From Frankia nepalensis (GTDB lineage: Bacteria > Actinomycetota > Actinomycetes > Frankiales > Frankiaceae), in the NCBI RefSeq assembly GCF_016786325.1, contig NZ_JADWYU010000104.1, forward strand, positions 1-33,096: a DNA stretch of 33,096 nucleotides. The letters are read 5' to 3'. The notes below the pieces were generated by a model. The model was given only the letters and a program-made list of their open reading frames with translations, ran no database searches and had not been told where the DNA came from. Of the stretch, positions 1-7,511 are shown piece after piece (position 1 is the stretch's first letter; every line of letters starts with the position of its first letter). The position numbers and the translations under genes were made by a program.

Positions 1-103
1 CATCCGTCTTACCCCTGATCAGACGCTCGACATTGCGCACGATCCGATCACACCGCTCGGCGAACCAGGCCACATCCGCCGCCGTCGCGGGTTCCTCGGA
101 CAC
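1..103 (-). CDS. MoxR-family AAA+ ATPase, N-terminal fragment (runs off window)
   Basis: Only the first 34 codons are present; the gene continues beyond the left edge. The GTG start at 103 follows a good ribosome binding site (GGGAGA, about 5 nt away). The visible peptide contains WFAERCDRIVRNVERLIRGK. The NVERxIxGK pattern is typical of the extreme N-terminus of MoxR AAA+ ATPases, just before the first helix and the Walker A region, which are not visible here. MoxR ATPases act as chaperone-like remodelers, often beside DUF58 and von Willebrand A genes; those partners would lie outside the window. It diverges from the HEAT-repeat gene. The call rests on a short peptide, so the family is probable rather than certain. 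Confidence 0.55.
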   Translation of the reverse strand, partial: MSEEPATAADVAWFAERCDRIVRNVERLIRGKTD

Positions 104-543
104 GTTTCTCCCAATTTCGTCGTGGTCCAGGCGGCACAATGGGCACGGCCGCGGTGTCTGGCGTTCGTCGCTGCCGCGGGCACCGCGTCAGGTCGGCCGG
201 CCCGGGTCGCATGAACCCCATCGAGCGGGGGCAATTGTTACAGACATCCGCCCACTGATGAACTGGAGAACAAAGAATCTCCACCCAACAGTCACATCTC
301 GTGCCGAACACTCTGGAAGCTCGAGCAACGGACAAGTGGCGCGTCGACAACTCCGGGGCTCGCGACGTTCGCTCGCCGCGGGCGCCTCGGCCACGTCGGT
401 GGCGAGACGCGGATCGGCCAGCAGTCGGTCCCGGTGGTGGTTGCCGCGGACGAACGTCGACAGCGTCCGCGACGCGGAGGCCGGCGCGCCCGCGACGTGG
501 CACTCGCGGGGTCGCTGCCCGGCTCGGGCGGGGCTGGGCGGAA
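104..543. other. Divergent intergenic region between MoxR-like and HEAT genes
   Basis: These 440 bp separate two divergent starts and should hold both promoters. The plus-strand reading frame of the HEAT gene stays open back to about 301, but that translation is arginine/proline-rich and unlike HEAT sequence, so I treat it as untranslated. The part around 225-300 is clearly less GC-rich than its surroundings and is the likeliest promoter area. I could not assign a convincing -35/-10 pair. Confidence 0.4.
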
Positions 544-2703
544 ATGTCGGTGGTGGCGGGCAGACTGCGGCGCATGCTCGAAGGACTTGACGCGATCGAC
601 TGGGCGTCGATGCACCATGCGTATGGCACGGCCGAGGAGGTGCCGCGGCTGCTGCGGGCGCTGCGCTCCCCCGACGCGGACGAGCGGAAGAAGGCTCTCG
701 ACAGGTTCTACGGTGCCGTCCACCACCAGGGCGACGTCTACGCCTGCACGGCGGCGAGCGTGCCGTTCCTGGTCGAGATGGCGCGCGACGCCACCACACC
801 GGACCGCGCCTCGCTCGTCAGCCTGGTGGTGAGCATCGGGAGCAGCACCCTCGAATACCTCGACTACTGGAACGTCAACCATCCCGGCGAACCAATCTTC
901 GTTTGTGCCCCCAGCGGTGAGGACTGCGGCGACGCCCTCTGGGCCGCGATCGCGGCATTACGCGCCCAAGGGGCGGCCTTCGTCGCCTGGGCAGCTGACG
1001 CCGACGCCCGGCTGCGTAGAGAGGCGATTCCCGGGCTTGGGCTGTTCCTCGACGACGAGAACCGGGCCGTGTCGGTGCTGCTCGGCCGCCTGGCCGCCGA
1101 GCCGGGGATCGCCGAGCGGCTCGAGGTCGTGGAGACGCTGGCGACGCTGACGCGACGCACGCCGGACCTGCTGGACGACATGCTGGCGTGGTTCGACGCC
1201 GTCGCCGCCGATCCCAGCAGGGATCCCGCCACCAGGCTCGCGGCCCTCGTCCAGCGGGCCCGCTGCGCCCCGGACCAGATCGGCGACAGCGTCGTCCCCA
1301 CCGCGCTCGATCTCCTGGACAGCCTGGCGCGCCTGTCCGTTCCCGCCGAGGAATGGGCGGACCCGCCCCAGCGGGAGGTTCCTCCCGCCGATCCGGCTCC
1401 CGCCTCCGAGGCGCCGCCGCAGGTCGTCGCCGCCTTCGAGGCCATGGAGCGGCAGGGGCGCAGCCACGCGCCGACGACCGGGCTTCTGCGGACGTTCCAC
1501 GAGACGCTCGGGTCGCGCGTTCCCCAGCGCACCGCCCTGCTCGTCGGACAACTGGGATTCCCCGACCCCGGAACCCGCCTGGACGCGATCCGCATGAGCG
1601 GCCAGCTGATGGAGTCCTGGCGCGGTGACCACACCTTCCTCGTCCTGTGCCTCGCCGACCAGCTCGCCGATGCCCAGCTCGACGTCGCCACCGAGGCCGC
1701 CGAGGTCCTCGATGCCTGTCACCCGATCGCCGGACCCGCCCGCGAGACCCTCGCCGCGCACGTCGCCGCGCAGCGCGCGGCCCACGGCCCCGACGTCTGG
1801 GCCGCCCCGTCGCCAAGGCTCCGCCGGGCGCACCAGGAAGCGGTCCGCGCGCTCGCCCGGCTCGGCGACGAGCGCGCCGTACCCAGCCTCCTCGTGGCGT
1901 TGGAAAGCGGGGTCGACGACTGGCGCGCGGCGCCGGTCGCCCGGGCGCTGCCCGGCGCCGCCGACCAGCTCGTCCCGCCGCTGTGCGCCCTGCTGCGCCG
2001 CCTCGACCCCACCCAGCACCGGTCCGAGATGAGCGCGAGCGCGCTGCTGTCCACGCTCGGCGCGCTCGGCGATCCGGCGGCGCTGCCCGTGATCGTCGAC
2101 GTGCTCGCCACGGCGCCCCATCATGGGCGCACCGCATGCGCGGCCCTGGAGTCACTGGCGGCGTTCGGTCCCGCCGCCGCGCCCGCCCTCGCGGCAATCC
2201 GACCACTGACCGCCTCGGCGAACCCGCATGTGAACTCCGCGGCGCTCTGCGCGCTGTGGGCCGTCGGCCGCGACCACGACGAGGTCCTGCCGCTCCTGCG
2301 CGACCGGCTCGACGAGACAATCCCCTTCCAGATCTCGGGAGCGGCCGAGACCCTCGGCCAGATCGGCCCGCGCGCGGCGGCGGCGCTGCCACGCCTGCGC
2401 GAACTCCTGGCGCACAACTACGAATGGGTCCGGGTTCCCTGCGCCGCCGCGATCTGGGAGATCGGCGGCGAACCCGAGGCTCCCGTCGTGCTGGACACCC
2501 TGCTGCAGGCCTGGAACCAGAACCCCGCGACCGCCAATGACGTGGTGGCCTGCCTCGACCGGATGGGCCCCGCGGCGGCGCCGGCCCTCCCAACGCTGCG
2601 GGGAGAACTGGCGCTCCCCAACCGCCGCGGCAGGTTCGACAGCATCGACACGGACGAGGAACTACAGCGGGTCAGCCGCGCGATCCTCGCGCGCTTCGCC
2701 TGA
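544..2703 (+). CDS. HEAT-repeat domain protein
   Basis: 719-residue protein built of helical HEAT-type repeats. The ATG at 544 follows GGGCGGA; from there the sequence begins MSVVAGRLRRMLEGL and includes DWASMHHAYGTAEEVPRLL, a pattern I associate with large actinobacterial HEAT-repeat proteins. An alternative ATG lies at 574. Repeated units such as LGDERAVPSLLVAL, LGDPAALPVIVDVL and IGPRAAAALPRLRELL recur through residues 400-700. An acidic, Pro/Ala-rich insert sits near residues 270-300. No signal peptide or enzymatic motif is visible. HEAT solenoids are protein-binding scaffolds; the partner here is unknown. A degenerate copy of this gene's 3' end lies at 21254-21380, so the locus has been copied within the genome. 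Confidence 0.85.
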   Translation: MSVVAGRLRRMLEGLDAIDWASMHHAYGTAEEVPRLLRALRSPDADERKKALDRFYGAVHHQGDVYACTAASVPFLVEMARDATTPDRASLVSLVVSIGSSTLEYLDYWNVNHPGEPIFVCAPSGEDCGDALWAAIAALRAQGAAFVAWAADADARLRREAIPGLGLFLDDENRAVSVLLGRLAAEPGIAERLEVVETLATLTRRTPDLLDDMLAWFDAVAADPSRDPATRLAALVQRARCAPDQIGDSVVPTALDLLDSLARLSVPAEEWADPPQREVPPADPAPASEAPPQVVAAFEAMERQGRSHAPTTGLLRTFHETLGSRVPQRTALLVGQLGFPDPGTRLDAIRMSGQLMESWRGDHTFLVLCLADQLADAQLDVATEAAEVLDACHPIAGPARETLAAHVAAQRAAHGPDVWAAPSPRLRRAHQEAVRALARLGDERAVPSLLVALESGVDDWRAAPVARALPGAADQLVPPLCALLRRLDPTQHRSEMSASALLSTLGALGDPAALPVIVDVLATAPHHGRTACAALESLAAFGPAAAPALAAIRPLTASANPHVNSAALCALWAVGRDHDEVLPLLRDRLDETIPFQISGAAETLGQIGPRAAAALPRLRELLAHNYEWVRVPCAAAIWEIGGEPEAPVVLDTLLQAWNQNPATANDVVACLDRMGPAAAPALPTLRGELALPNRRGRFDSIDTDEELQRVSRAILARFA

Positions 2704-2961
2704 TTCGGCTCGGCCCGGACCGGGCGGCAACCTGCCGGAGATCGTCGTCCCGCTCCTCGACCACGGCACGGAACTGATCATCCATGCGACAAGGCGATCC
2801 AGTTCGGCGAACCACGCATCGACATCGGAGGCGCTCGGTCCCGCTGGAGGCGGCGGCTCACGGGCCGTGGGCCGATCCTCGGCGAGCAGCGCGTAGCCGA
2901 CGCTGTCGAGCCACTGTCCGCGGCGGGCGCCCGAGCGCCGGTGGCCATCCGCCGCCGCCAC
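2662..2961 (-). CDS. Doubtful small minus-strand ORF or gene relic
   Basis: A 99-codon frame with GTG at 2961 overlaps the last 42 bases of the HEAT gene on the opposite strand. Third codon positions are GC-rich over the first two thirds, suggesting coding descent. The central stretch ASDVDAWFAELDRLVAW resembles the N-terminus of the MoxR-like protein at the left edge (AADVAWFAERCDRIV). No ribosome binding site precedes the start, and the C-terminal third looks like read-through. It may be a relic of a second such gene, or chance. Confidence 0.2.
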   Translation of the reverse strand: MAAADGHRRSGARRGQWLDSVGYALLAEDRPTAREPPPPAGPSASDVDAWFAELDRLVAWMISSVPWSRSGTTISGRLPPGPGRAESGEAREDRAADPL

Positions 2962-3197
2962 GGCATGGCCCGCTGGTGGCGTGGCGCGGAGGGACAGGGG
3001 CGCGGAGGGACAGGAGGGTGACTCCGCTGTCCGTCGCCTGTCTGCCTCGCGGGCCGTGGCGTCGTCCCGGCCGGTCCGGCGGCGCGGTCGCGGCCGGCCG
3101 GGACGTCGTTCTGGTCTGGCCCGGCAGGGCGGGGGTCGGGGCGGTTCTTCAGCCGCGCTGCCGGCAACGGGTCCGGGCGCGGCGTGAAGCCGCCGCG
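2704..3197. other. Gene-poor spacer between convergent genes
   Basis: About 490 bp between the convergent HEAT and YVTN genes. It holds the doubtful minus-strand frame, a short GC dyad just after the HEAT stop (GCCCGG at 2713-2718, CCGGGC at 2720-2725) that may contribute to termination, and a 16-bp tandem duplication. Otherwise I see only GC-rich filler. Confidence 0.4.
2983..3014. repeat. Perfect 16-bp tandem duplication
   Basis: GGCGCGGAGGGACAGG occurs twice back to back (2983-2998 and 2999-3014) in non-coding DNA. It looks like a recent slippage duplication; no function is suggested. Confidence 0.8.
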
Positions 3198-4256
3198 CTA
3201 CTTCTGGATTGCCACGCTGGTCGGTCCGGCGCCGACCGGGACGGTGGCGACGGGGCCGCCGTTCTGGGCCTCGAGCACTGTCACCGCGTTCGCGATGTTC
3301 CTCGAGACGTAGATGCGTGGGCTGAGCAGGTCGTCGGCGACCGCGACGGCCGCCGCGCCCCCTCCGCCGCCAGCAAAGGTGCGCACCACGCTGTTCGTGT
3401 CGACATCGACGACGGAGACGGTTCCACCGACGTTGGCGACGTAGACCCGCGACTCGCGCGCGTCACTGTCAATGGCCACGCCCCTGGGGAAGGTACCGGC
3501 GCCGAGGGCGACGGTGCCGACGACGGCGCTCATCCGGGCGTCGATGACCGTCACGGTTGTCTCGCCGGAGTTGGCGACGTACACCCGCGGGCTGGACAGG
3601 TCGTCGCTCGCGGCCACGCCCTCCGGAAACAGGCCGACCGGGATCGTCTGGACGACCGTGTTGTTGGCGAGGTTGATGACCGAAAGGGTTCCGTCCTCGT
3701 AGTTGGTGACGTAGCCGATGTGGTAGGTCCTGGCGTCCAGGATGGCGATGTCGACCGGGCCCACGCCGACCGGGATGGTGTCGACGACGGAGTTCGTCGC
3801 CGTGTCGATCACGGACACGGTGCTCGACGCGTAGTTGGTGACGTAGGCGCGTCGGAGGCCGGTGGATACCGCCACCCCGGTGGGCTGGCCGCCGACCGGA
3901 ATGGTTCCAACGATGACATCCCGGGTTGTGTCGATCACCGCCACGGTGTCCGTGGAAAAGCTGGTGACATAGGCCCGGGGGGTGGGCGAGCTGGTGGTGG
4001 CGACGTCGTATGGGGCGGCGACGGGAATGGTGCCGACAACAGCGTTACTGCCGGCGTCCACCACCGAGACCGTGTTTCCCAGGTTGTTGGCCACATAGAT
4101 CTTCGGGTCCCCCAGCGCCTCCGCCTGGCCAGGCGCGGCGAGGACCGTGAACGCCACCGCCGCGGCCGGAACGGCCCGGAGAGCCCACGCTCGTCTCTTC
4201 CGCCGCCCGCCCTGCTCGCGGAGAAGTGGGGATGCATTTCGCAGTTCCGAGGACAT
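3198..4256 (-). CDS. Secreted YVTN-family beta-propeller repeat protein
   Basis: 352 residues. The ATG at 4256 follows GGAGG at ideal spacing. Residues 18-47 form a twin-arginine-like/Sec signal (GRRKRRAW, then a hydrophobic run ending AAPGQAEA), with likely cleavage after about residue 47. The rest is seven or so repeats of about 42 residues of the form PKIYVANNLGNTVSVVD followed by VVGTIPVG, the hallmark of YVTN/YncE-like beta-propellers. Such propellers are extracytoplasmic and usually bind proteins or surfaces; some bind DNA or metals. No catalytic residue can be inferred. It is monocistronic on the minus strand, convergent with the HEAT gene and about 300 bp downstream of the lipoprotein gene. 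Confidence 0.85.
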   Translation of the reverse strand: MSSELRNASPLLREQGGRRKRRAWALRAVPAAAVAFTVLAAPGQAEALGDPKIYVANNLGNTVSVVDAGSNAVVGTIPVAAPYDVATTSSPTPRAYVTSFSTDTVAVIDTTRDVIVGTIPVGGQPTGVAVSTGLRRAYVTNYASSTVSVIDTATNSVVDTIPVGVGPVDIAILDARTYHIGYVTNYEDGTLSVINLANNTVVQTIPVGLFPEGVAASDDLSSPRVYVANSGETTVTVIDARMSAVVGTVALGAGTFPRGVAIDSDARESRVYVANVGGTVSVVDVDTNSVVRTFAGGGGGAAAVAVADDLLSPRIYVSRNIANAVTVLEAQNGGPVATVPVGAGPTSVAIQK

Positions 4257-4563
4257 CGGGCCTCCGATTCAGAAGCGACCTTCACCGACCGCGGCGCCAC
4301 CAGAAGCCGGCAGGCAATGACCGACAGTGATCGACCGAGACCATAGTCCCGAAGCGGCCCAAGTAGTCCGTTGGCCCGTCTTGCGCCGAGGTGGCTGGCG
4401 TGTTCACGGAAAAGGCCGCACGGCACCCGTGTCGGACTTCCTTCGGTGTTCCCGGACAGGCGGCGCGACGGGCCGCCTGTCCGGCGAACCAGACCGGAAA
4501 CCTCCCGGCGCCAGAGTCCGGGCGCCCGCGACAGCGTCAAGGAAGTCGCCGGGCCCGGCAGAC
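4257..4563. other. Intergenic region: YVTN promoter side and lipoprotein terminator
   Basis: About 300 bp between the 3' end of the lipoprotein gene and the start of the YVTN gene, both minus strand. It contains a strong hairpin (listed separately) and presumably the YVTN promoter near 4280-4340. I could not assign promoter hexamers with confidence. Confidence 0.4.
4452..4484 (-). terminator. Strong hairpin, likely terminator of the lipoprotein operon
   Basis: A perfect 13-bp inverted repeat (CCGGACAGGCGGC at 4452-4464, GCCGCCTGTCCGG at 4472-4484) with a 7-nt loop, about 80 bp past the lipoprotein stop on the minus strand. There is no T tract, as is common for actinobacterial terminators. 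Confidence 0.6.
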
Positions 4564-5280
4564 CTAGGTCGGGCGCGGCGGCGTCCCCGCGAGGACGATG
4601 CCGTCGGCGATGCGGTGCGCCACGGCCACATCCGGATAGCTCGGACCGCTCAGATCGACCGCGAGCACGACCCCGGTCCCGTCGATCCACGCAAGGGTCG
4701 TCTGGTATCGGAGCCCGGCCGGGACAGGACCGGGAAGCCGAAGCGAACTCGCCGAGGTGGTGGCGTCGTGACGCAGGACGATCGCCGGCCGTCCGCCGAC
4801 GGAGTCCCGGATGACTTCGATCTGGCCGCAGCCGGCGTTCACGTAGGAGTCGACGTCTCTGATCATGGCGCTGATGTTCGTGACCGCCTCGGGCCGCCAG
4901 CCCACCGTCACCCACGCCGCCGACGGGTTCGCCTCGGCCCCGCCGGCCGCCTCGTCGGCGATGAACAGGCTCCTGAACGTCGTCGGGCCGAAGTTCCAGA
5001 CCTCGCGGCTCAGGATGCCGGTCTGCACGCCGGGCACGCTCTGGTTCCGGATGATGGGCGGGCCGAGCAGCTGCCCGGAGCTGTCGATGTCAAGCCTGTG
5101 TGTCAGCCCGGGCAGCCACGTCACGGAGAAGCCGCCGAACGGCGACGCGGGAGGCCTGGCGGGCATCTCATGCGCGTCCGTCCACCCGCAGCCGGCGAGC
5201 AGGCCGGCAGGCACTCCGACACCGAGAGCGATCAGGACGACCAACGCCGCGGCGCCGCCGACCCGGCGGGGACGCCTCAC
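4564..5280 (-). CDS. Putative lipoprotein of unknown function
   Basis: 238 residues from a GTG at 5280 that overlaps the stop of the upstream 75-residue gene as GTGA, which favours this start over a TTG at 5337 in the same frame. The N-terminus is VRRPRRVGGAAALVVLIAL followed by a lipobox LAGC, so it should be lipid-anchored on the outer face of the membrane. The mature part (about 207 residues) has no motif I recognise. It is rich in beta-type sequence (LTHRLDIDSSGQLL, AIVLRHDATT, YQTTLAWIDGTGVVLAVDL) and has one further cysteine (NAGCGQIEV). The overlap implies translational coupling with the small upstream protein. Confidence 0.7.
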   Translation of the reverse strand: MRRPRRVGGAAALVVLIALGVGVPAGLLAGCGWTDAHEMPARPPASPFGGFSVTWLPGLTHRLDIDSSGQLLGPPIIRNQSVPGVQTGILSREVWNFGPTTFRSLFIADEAAGGAEANPSAAWVTVGWRPEAVTNISAMIRDVDSYVNAGCGQIEVIRDSVGGRPAIVLRHDATTSASSLRLPGPVPAGLRYQTTLAWIDGTGVVLAVDLSGPSYPDVAVAHRIADGIVLAGTPPRPT

Positions 5281-5504
5281 GCAGCCGCGCGGGGCACCGG
5301 GAGGCCCGGGCTCGTGACGGCCGCCGACCGGTCGCAACCCCCGGGGTCACGGGTCGCGGCGGTCACCCCGCCGACGGCCAGCGCGACGGCCAGCGCCGTG
5401 GTGCGCGGCGGCGCGGTGGTGCGCGGCGGCGCGGTGCCACGCTCAGCGACGAACCGCTCGAACGGCCGGTCGTCACGGCGCCGCGTCGCGCACGTGTCCG
5501 CCAT
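5277..5504 (-). CDS. Small one-helix protein coupled to the lipoprotein
   Basis: 75 residues. The ATG at 5504 follows an excellent ribosome binding site (GGAAGGAG, 8 nt away) and the stop overlaps the lipoprotein start by 4 bases. The sequence begins MADTCATRRRDDRPFERFVAE, continues through two copies of APPRTT, then a short hydrophobic segment (TALAVALAVGGVTAA, about residues 36-50) that could span or touch the membrane, and ends in an Ala/Pro tail. No family recognised. The strong translation signal and coupling argue it is real; its short hydrophobic segment and basic N-terminus would suit a membrane-linked partner of the lipoprotein, which is inference. Confidence 0.55.
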   Translation of the reverse strand: MADTCATRRRDDRPFERFVAERGTAPPRTTAPPRTTALAVALAVGGVTAATRDPGGCDRSAAVTSPGLPVPRAAA

Positions 5505-5538
5505 GGGTGGTGCTCCTTCCGCCGTCCGGCCCTACCTC

Positions 5539-5613
5539 TCAGACGCGGCCAGCCACCCAAAGCACAGACAGCAAAACACACAACAAATACACCAAGACAT
5601 CGAAAATGATCAT
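5539..5613 (-). CDS. Possible 24-residue hydrophobic membrane peptide
   Basis: A 25-codon frame from ATG at 5613 encodes a peptide starting MIIFDVLVYLLCVLL and ending VLWVAGRV: a single predicted transmembrane helix. Base composition is roughly half GC, far below the surroundings, and leucine is mainly TTG, unlike the neighbours. A GGGGCGG stretch precedes the ATG. It lies 34 bp upstream of the 75-residue gene on the same strand and could be the first gene of that operon, or a regulatory upstream peptide. Alternatively the T-rich strand is simply promoter DNA that happens to read as hydrophobic codons. Confidence 0.3.
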   Translation of the reverse strand: MIIFDVLVYLLCVLLSVLWVAGRV

Positions 5614-5885
5614 TGCCGCCCCAACGGGGCGAAGGTGGATCGCGCATCGACCTTCGTGACGGTCGTGACCCGCGTGTTCGCTCCGCTCGCCCGCCCTCTC
5701 GCGCCTCAGGTGATCATTGTGAGAGGGATGACGACCACCGAGGGCTCCGTGAGGCACCGATCGGACTCGACCGATGAGTTCCGCGGGCCGAGACGGTCCG
5801 ACGAGCATGGGCGCGCCCGCCACCCGCCACGAGCCCGCTGGGCGATGGCGGCCAGAACAGGTCCTGGAAATTCAGCGCCCCAGGG

Positions 5886-5912
5886 TGTCGAGAACGTCGT
5901 GCTGGCTCCGTC
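5886..5912 (+). promoter_or_regulatory. Candidate ECF42-dependent promoter
   Basis: TGTCGA (5886-5891) is followed after exactly 17 nt by CGTC (5909-5912), about 50 bp before the DGPF gene start. From memory, the motif reported for ECF42 sigma factors is TGTCGA at -35 and CG(A/T)C at -10, in front of their own DGPF-sigma operons. The match in sequence, spacing and place suggests autoregulation. Confidence 0.6.
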
Positions 5913-5961
5913 CCAGGGACACGAGCGGCCACGACGGGCCGCGCGATGAAGGAGGACCATC

Positions 5962-6369
5962 GTGAAGTACCTGCTGCTCAAGCACTACCGAGGTGGCCCG
6001 GCCCCCGCGGTCGACTGGGCGCCGATGGACCAGTGGACGCCGGAGGAGGTCGACGCGCACATGCAGTACATGCGCGACTTCGCGGCCCGCCTGGAGGAGA
6101 CGGGTGAGTTCGTCGACGCCCAGGCGCTGGCGCCCGGGGGCACGTTCGTGCGGTACGACGGCGAGGGGCGCCCGCCGGTGACCGATGGCCCGTTCGCCGA
6201 GACCAAGGACCTCATCGCCGGCTGGATGGTCATCGACGTGGAGTCCTGGGACCGCGCGGTCGAGCTGGCCGGGGAGCTGTCCGCCGCTCCCGGCGCCGGC
6301 GGCGAGCCGATCCACGAGTGGCTCGAGGTTCGGCCGTTCCTCACCGAGCCGCCCACGGTCACCGAGTGA
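5962..6369 (+). CDS. YCII/DGPF-domain protein
   Basis: 135 residues. The GTG at 5962 sits 6 nt after a perfect AAGGAGG. The N-terminus MKYLLLKHY and the motif TDGPFAETKDLIAGW (DGPF at residues 75-78) identify the YCII-related DGPF family, small cytoplasmic ferredoxin-like-fold proteins of unknown activity. The stop overlaps the sigma-factor start as GTGA. In many bacteria DGPF genes are linked to ECF42 sigma factors and are their main known targets. The exact role is not established; they are considered either enzymes acting on small carbonyl or muconolactone-like compounds, or signal partners of the sigma factor. Confidence 0.9.
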   Translation: MKYLLLKHYRGGPAPAVDWAPMDQWTPEEVDAHMQYMRDFAARLEETGEFVDAQALAPGGTFVRYDGEGRPPVTDGPFAETKDLIAGWMVIDVESWDRAVELAGELSAAPGAGGEPIHEWLEVRPFLTEPPTVTE

Positions 6370-7511
6370 ACGAGTCGCTGCTGCGGGAGCTCGTGCCCGC
6401 GGTGATCGGCGTCCTCGTCCGGCGCGGAGCCGACTTCGCGTCGGCCGAGGACGCCGTGCAGGAGGCCCTGATCCGGGCGCTCGCGACCTGGCCGGACGAT
6501 CCTCCGCGCGATCCGAAGGCCTGGCTCGTCACGGCCGCGTGGCACAGGTTCCTCGACGCCGCCCGTGCCGAGACGTCGCGGCGGGGGCGGGAGCTCACCG
6601 TGGACGCCGAGCCACCCGCCGGCCAGGCGCCCGCCACGGACGACACGCTGCGGCTCTACTTCCTGTGCGCGCACCCCACCCTGCCGCCGGGCTCGGCCGT
6701 CGCCCTGACGCTGCGCGCGGTCGGCGGCCTGACCACCCGGCAGATCGCGACGGCGTACCTCGTCCCCGAGGCGACCATGGCGCAGCGGATCAGCCGGGCC
6801 AAGCGGCGGATCGCGGGGCTGCCGCTCGACCAGCCCGGCGATCTCGGGACGGTGCTGCGGGTGCTCTACCTCGTCTTCAACGAGGGGTACGGCGGCGACG
6901 TCGACCTGGCGGCCGAGGCGATCCGCCTCACCCGCCAACTCGTCGCTTTGACCGACGATCCCGAGGTCGCGGGGCTGCTCGCGCTCATGCTGCTCCACCA
7001 CGCGCGCCGCGCGTCTCGCACCGGGCCGGGAGGCCGCCTGGTGCCGCTTGCCGAGCAGGACCGGTCGCGCTGGGACACCGGTCTGATCACCGAGGGGGTG
7101 GCGATCCTGCAGGCCGCGCTGGCCCGCGACCAGTTGGGTGAGTACCAGGCGCAGGCCGCGATCGCCGCCCTGCACGCGGACGCCCGGAGCACCTCCGAGA
7201 CCGACTGGGTGCAGATCGTGGAGTGGTACGACGAACTGCTGCGCATCACCGGAAGCCCTGTGGTGCGGCTCAACCGCGCGGTGGCGGTCGGCGAGGCCGA
7301 CGGGCCGCGGGCCGGCCTGGCGGCGCTCGCCGACGTGAGCCCCGATCTGCCCCGGTACGCCGCGGTGACGGCCTACCTGCGCGAACGCGCCGGTGACCTG
7401 GAGCACGCCGCCGACCTGTATGTCGAGGCCTCCCGCGCCGCTACCAGCGTGCAGGAGCGTGACCACCTCACTCGACAGGCCGCGCGGGTACGCCAACGGC
7501 CGCGGCCGTGA
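6366..7511 (+). CDS. ECF42-type RNA polymerase sigma factor
   Basis: 381 residues from a GTG at 6366 overlapping the DGPF stop (GTGA). Region sigma-2 is at the N-terminus (DFASAEDAVQEALIRAL, then PKAWLVTAAWHRFLDAAR, about residues 20-70). Sigma-4 follows with LTTRQIATAYLVPEATMAQRISRAKRRI (in pieces, about 125-155). A C-terminal extension of roughly 200 residues (VLYLVFNEGYGGD onward, with TPR-like helices to the end) is the mark of the ECF42 group, which has no anti-sigma factor and is thought to be controlled through this extension. Operon position behind a DGPF gene, and the matching upstream promoter, fit the group exactly. Confidence 0.92.
   Translation: MNESLLRELVPAVIGVLVRRGADFASAEDAVQEALIRALATWPDDPPRDPKAWLVTAAWHRFLDAARAETSRRGRELTVDAEPPAGQAPATDDTLRLYFLCAHPTLPPGSAVALTLRAVGGLTTRQIATAYLVPEATMAQRISRAKRRIAGLPLDQPGDLGTVLRVLYLVFNEGYGGDVDLAAEAIRLTRQLVALTDDPEVAGLLALMLLHHARRASRTGPGGRLVPLAEQDRSRWDTGLITEGVAILQAALARDQLGEYQAQAAIAALHADARSTSETDWVQIVEWYDELLRITGSPVVRLNRAVAVGEADGPRAGLAALADVSPDLPRYAAVTAYLRERAGDLEHAADLYVEASRAATSVQERDHLTRQAARVRQRPRP

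Larger units (their letters stand above)
5505..5961. other. Divergent promoter region with an AT-rich island
   Basis: About 460 bp between the minus-strand lipoprotein operon and the plus-strand DGPF/ECF42 operon. It holds an unusually AT-rich stretch (5555-5615), the possible micro-peptide frame, two copies of TGATCATTG (5607-5615 and 5711-5719) and an ECF42-like promoter at 5886-5912. Confidence 0.5.

Noticed and set aside
301-543. N-terminal extension of the HEAT protein to 301
   Set aside because: The frame is open but the extra 81 residues are Arg/Pro-rich and unlike the family; the ATG at 544 has a better ribosome binding site and matches the expected protein start.
2784-4346. 520-codon plus-strand frame opposite the YVTN gene
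   Set aside because: It mirrors the regular repeats of the beta-propeller gene; the minus strand has the signal peptide, repeat pattern and ribosome binding site.
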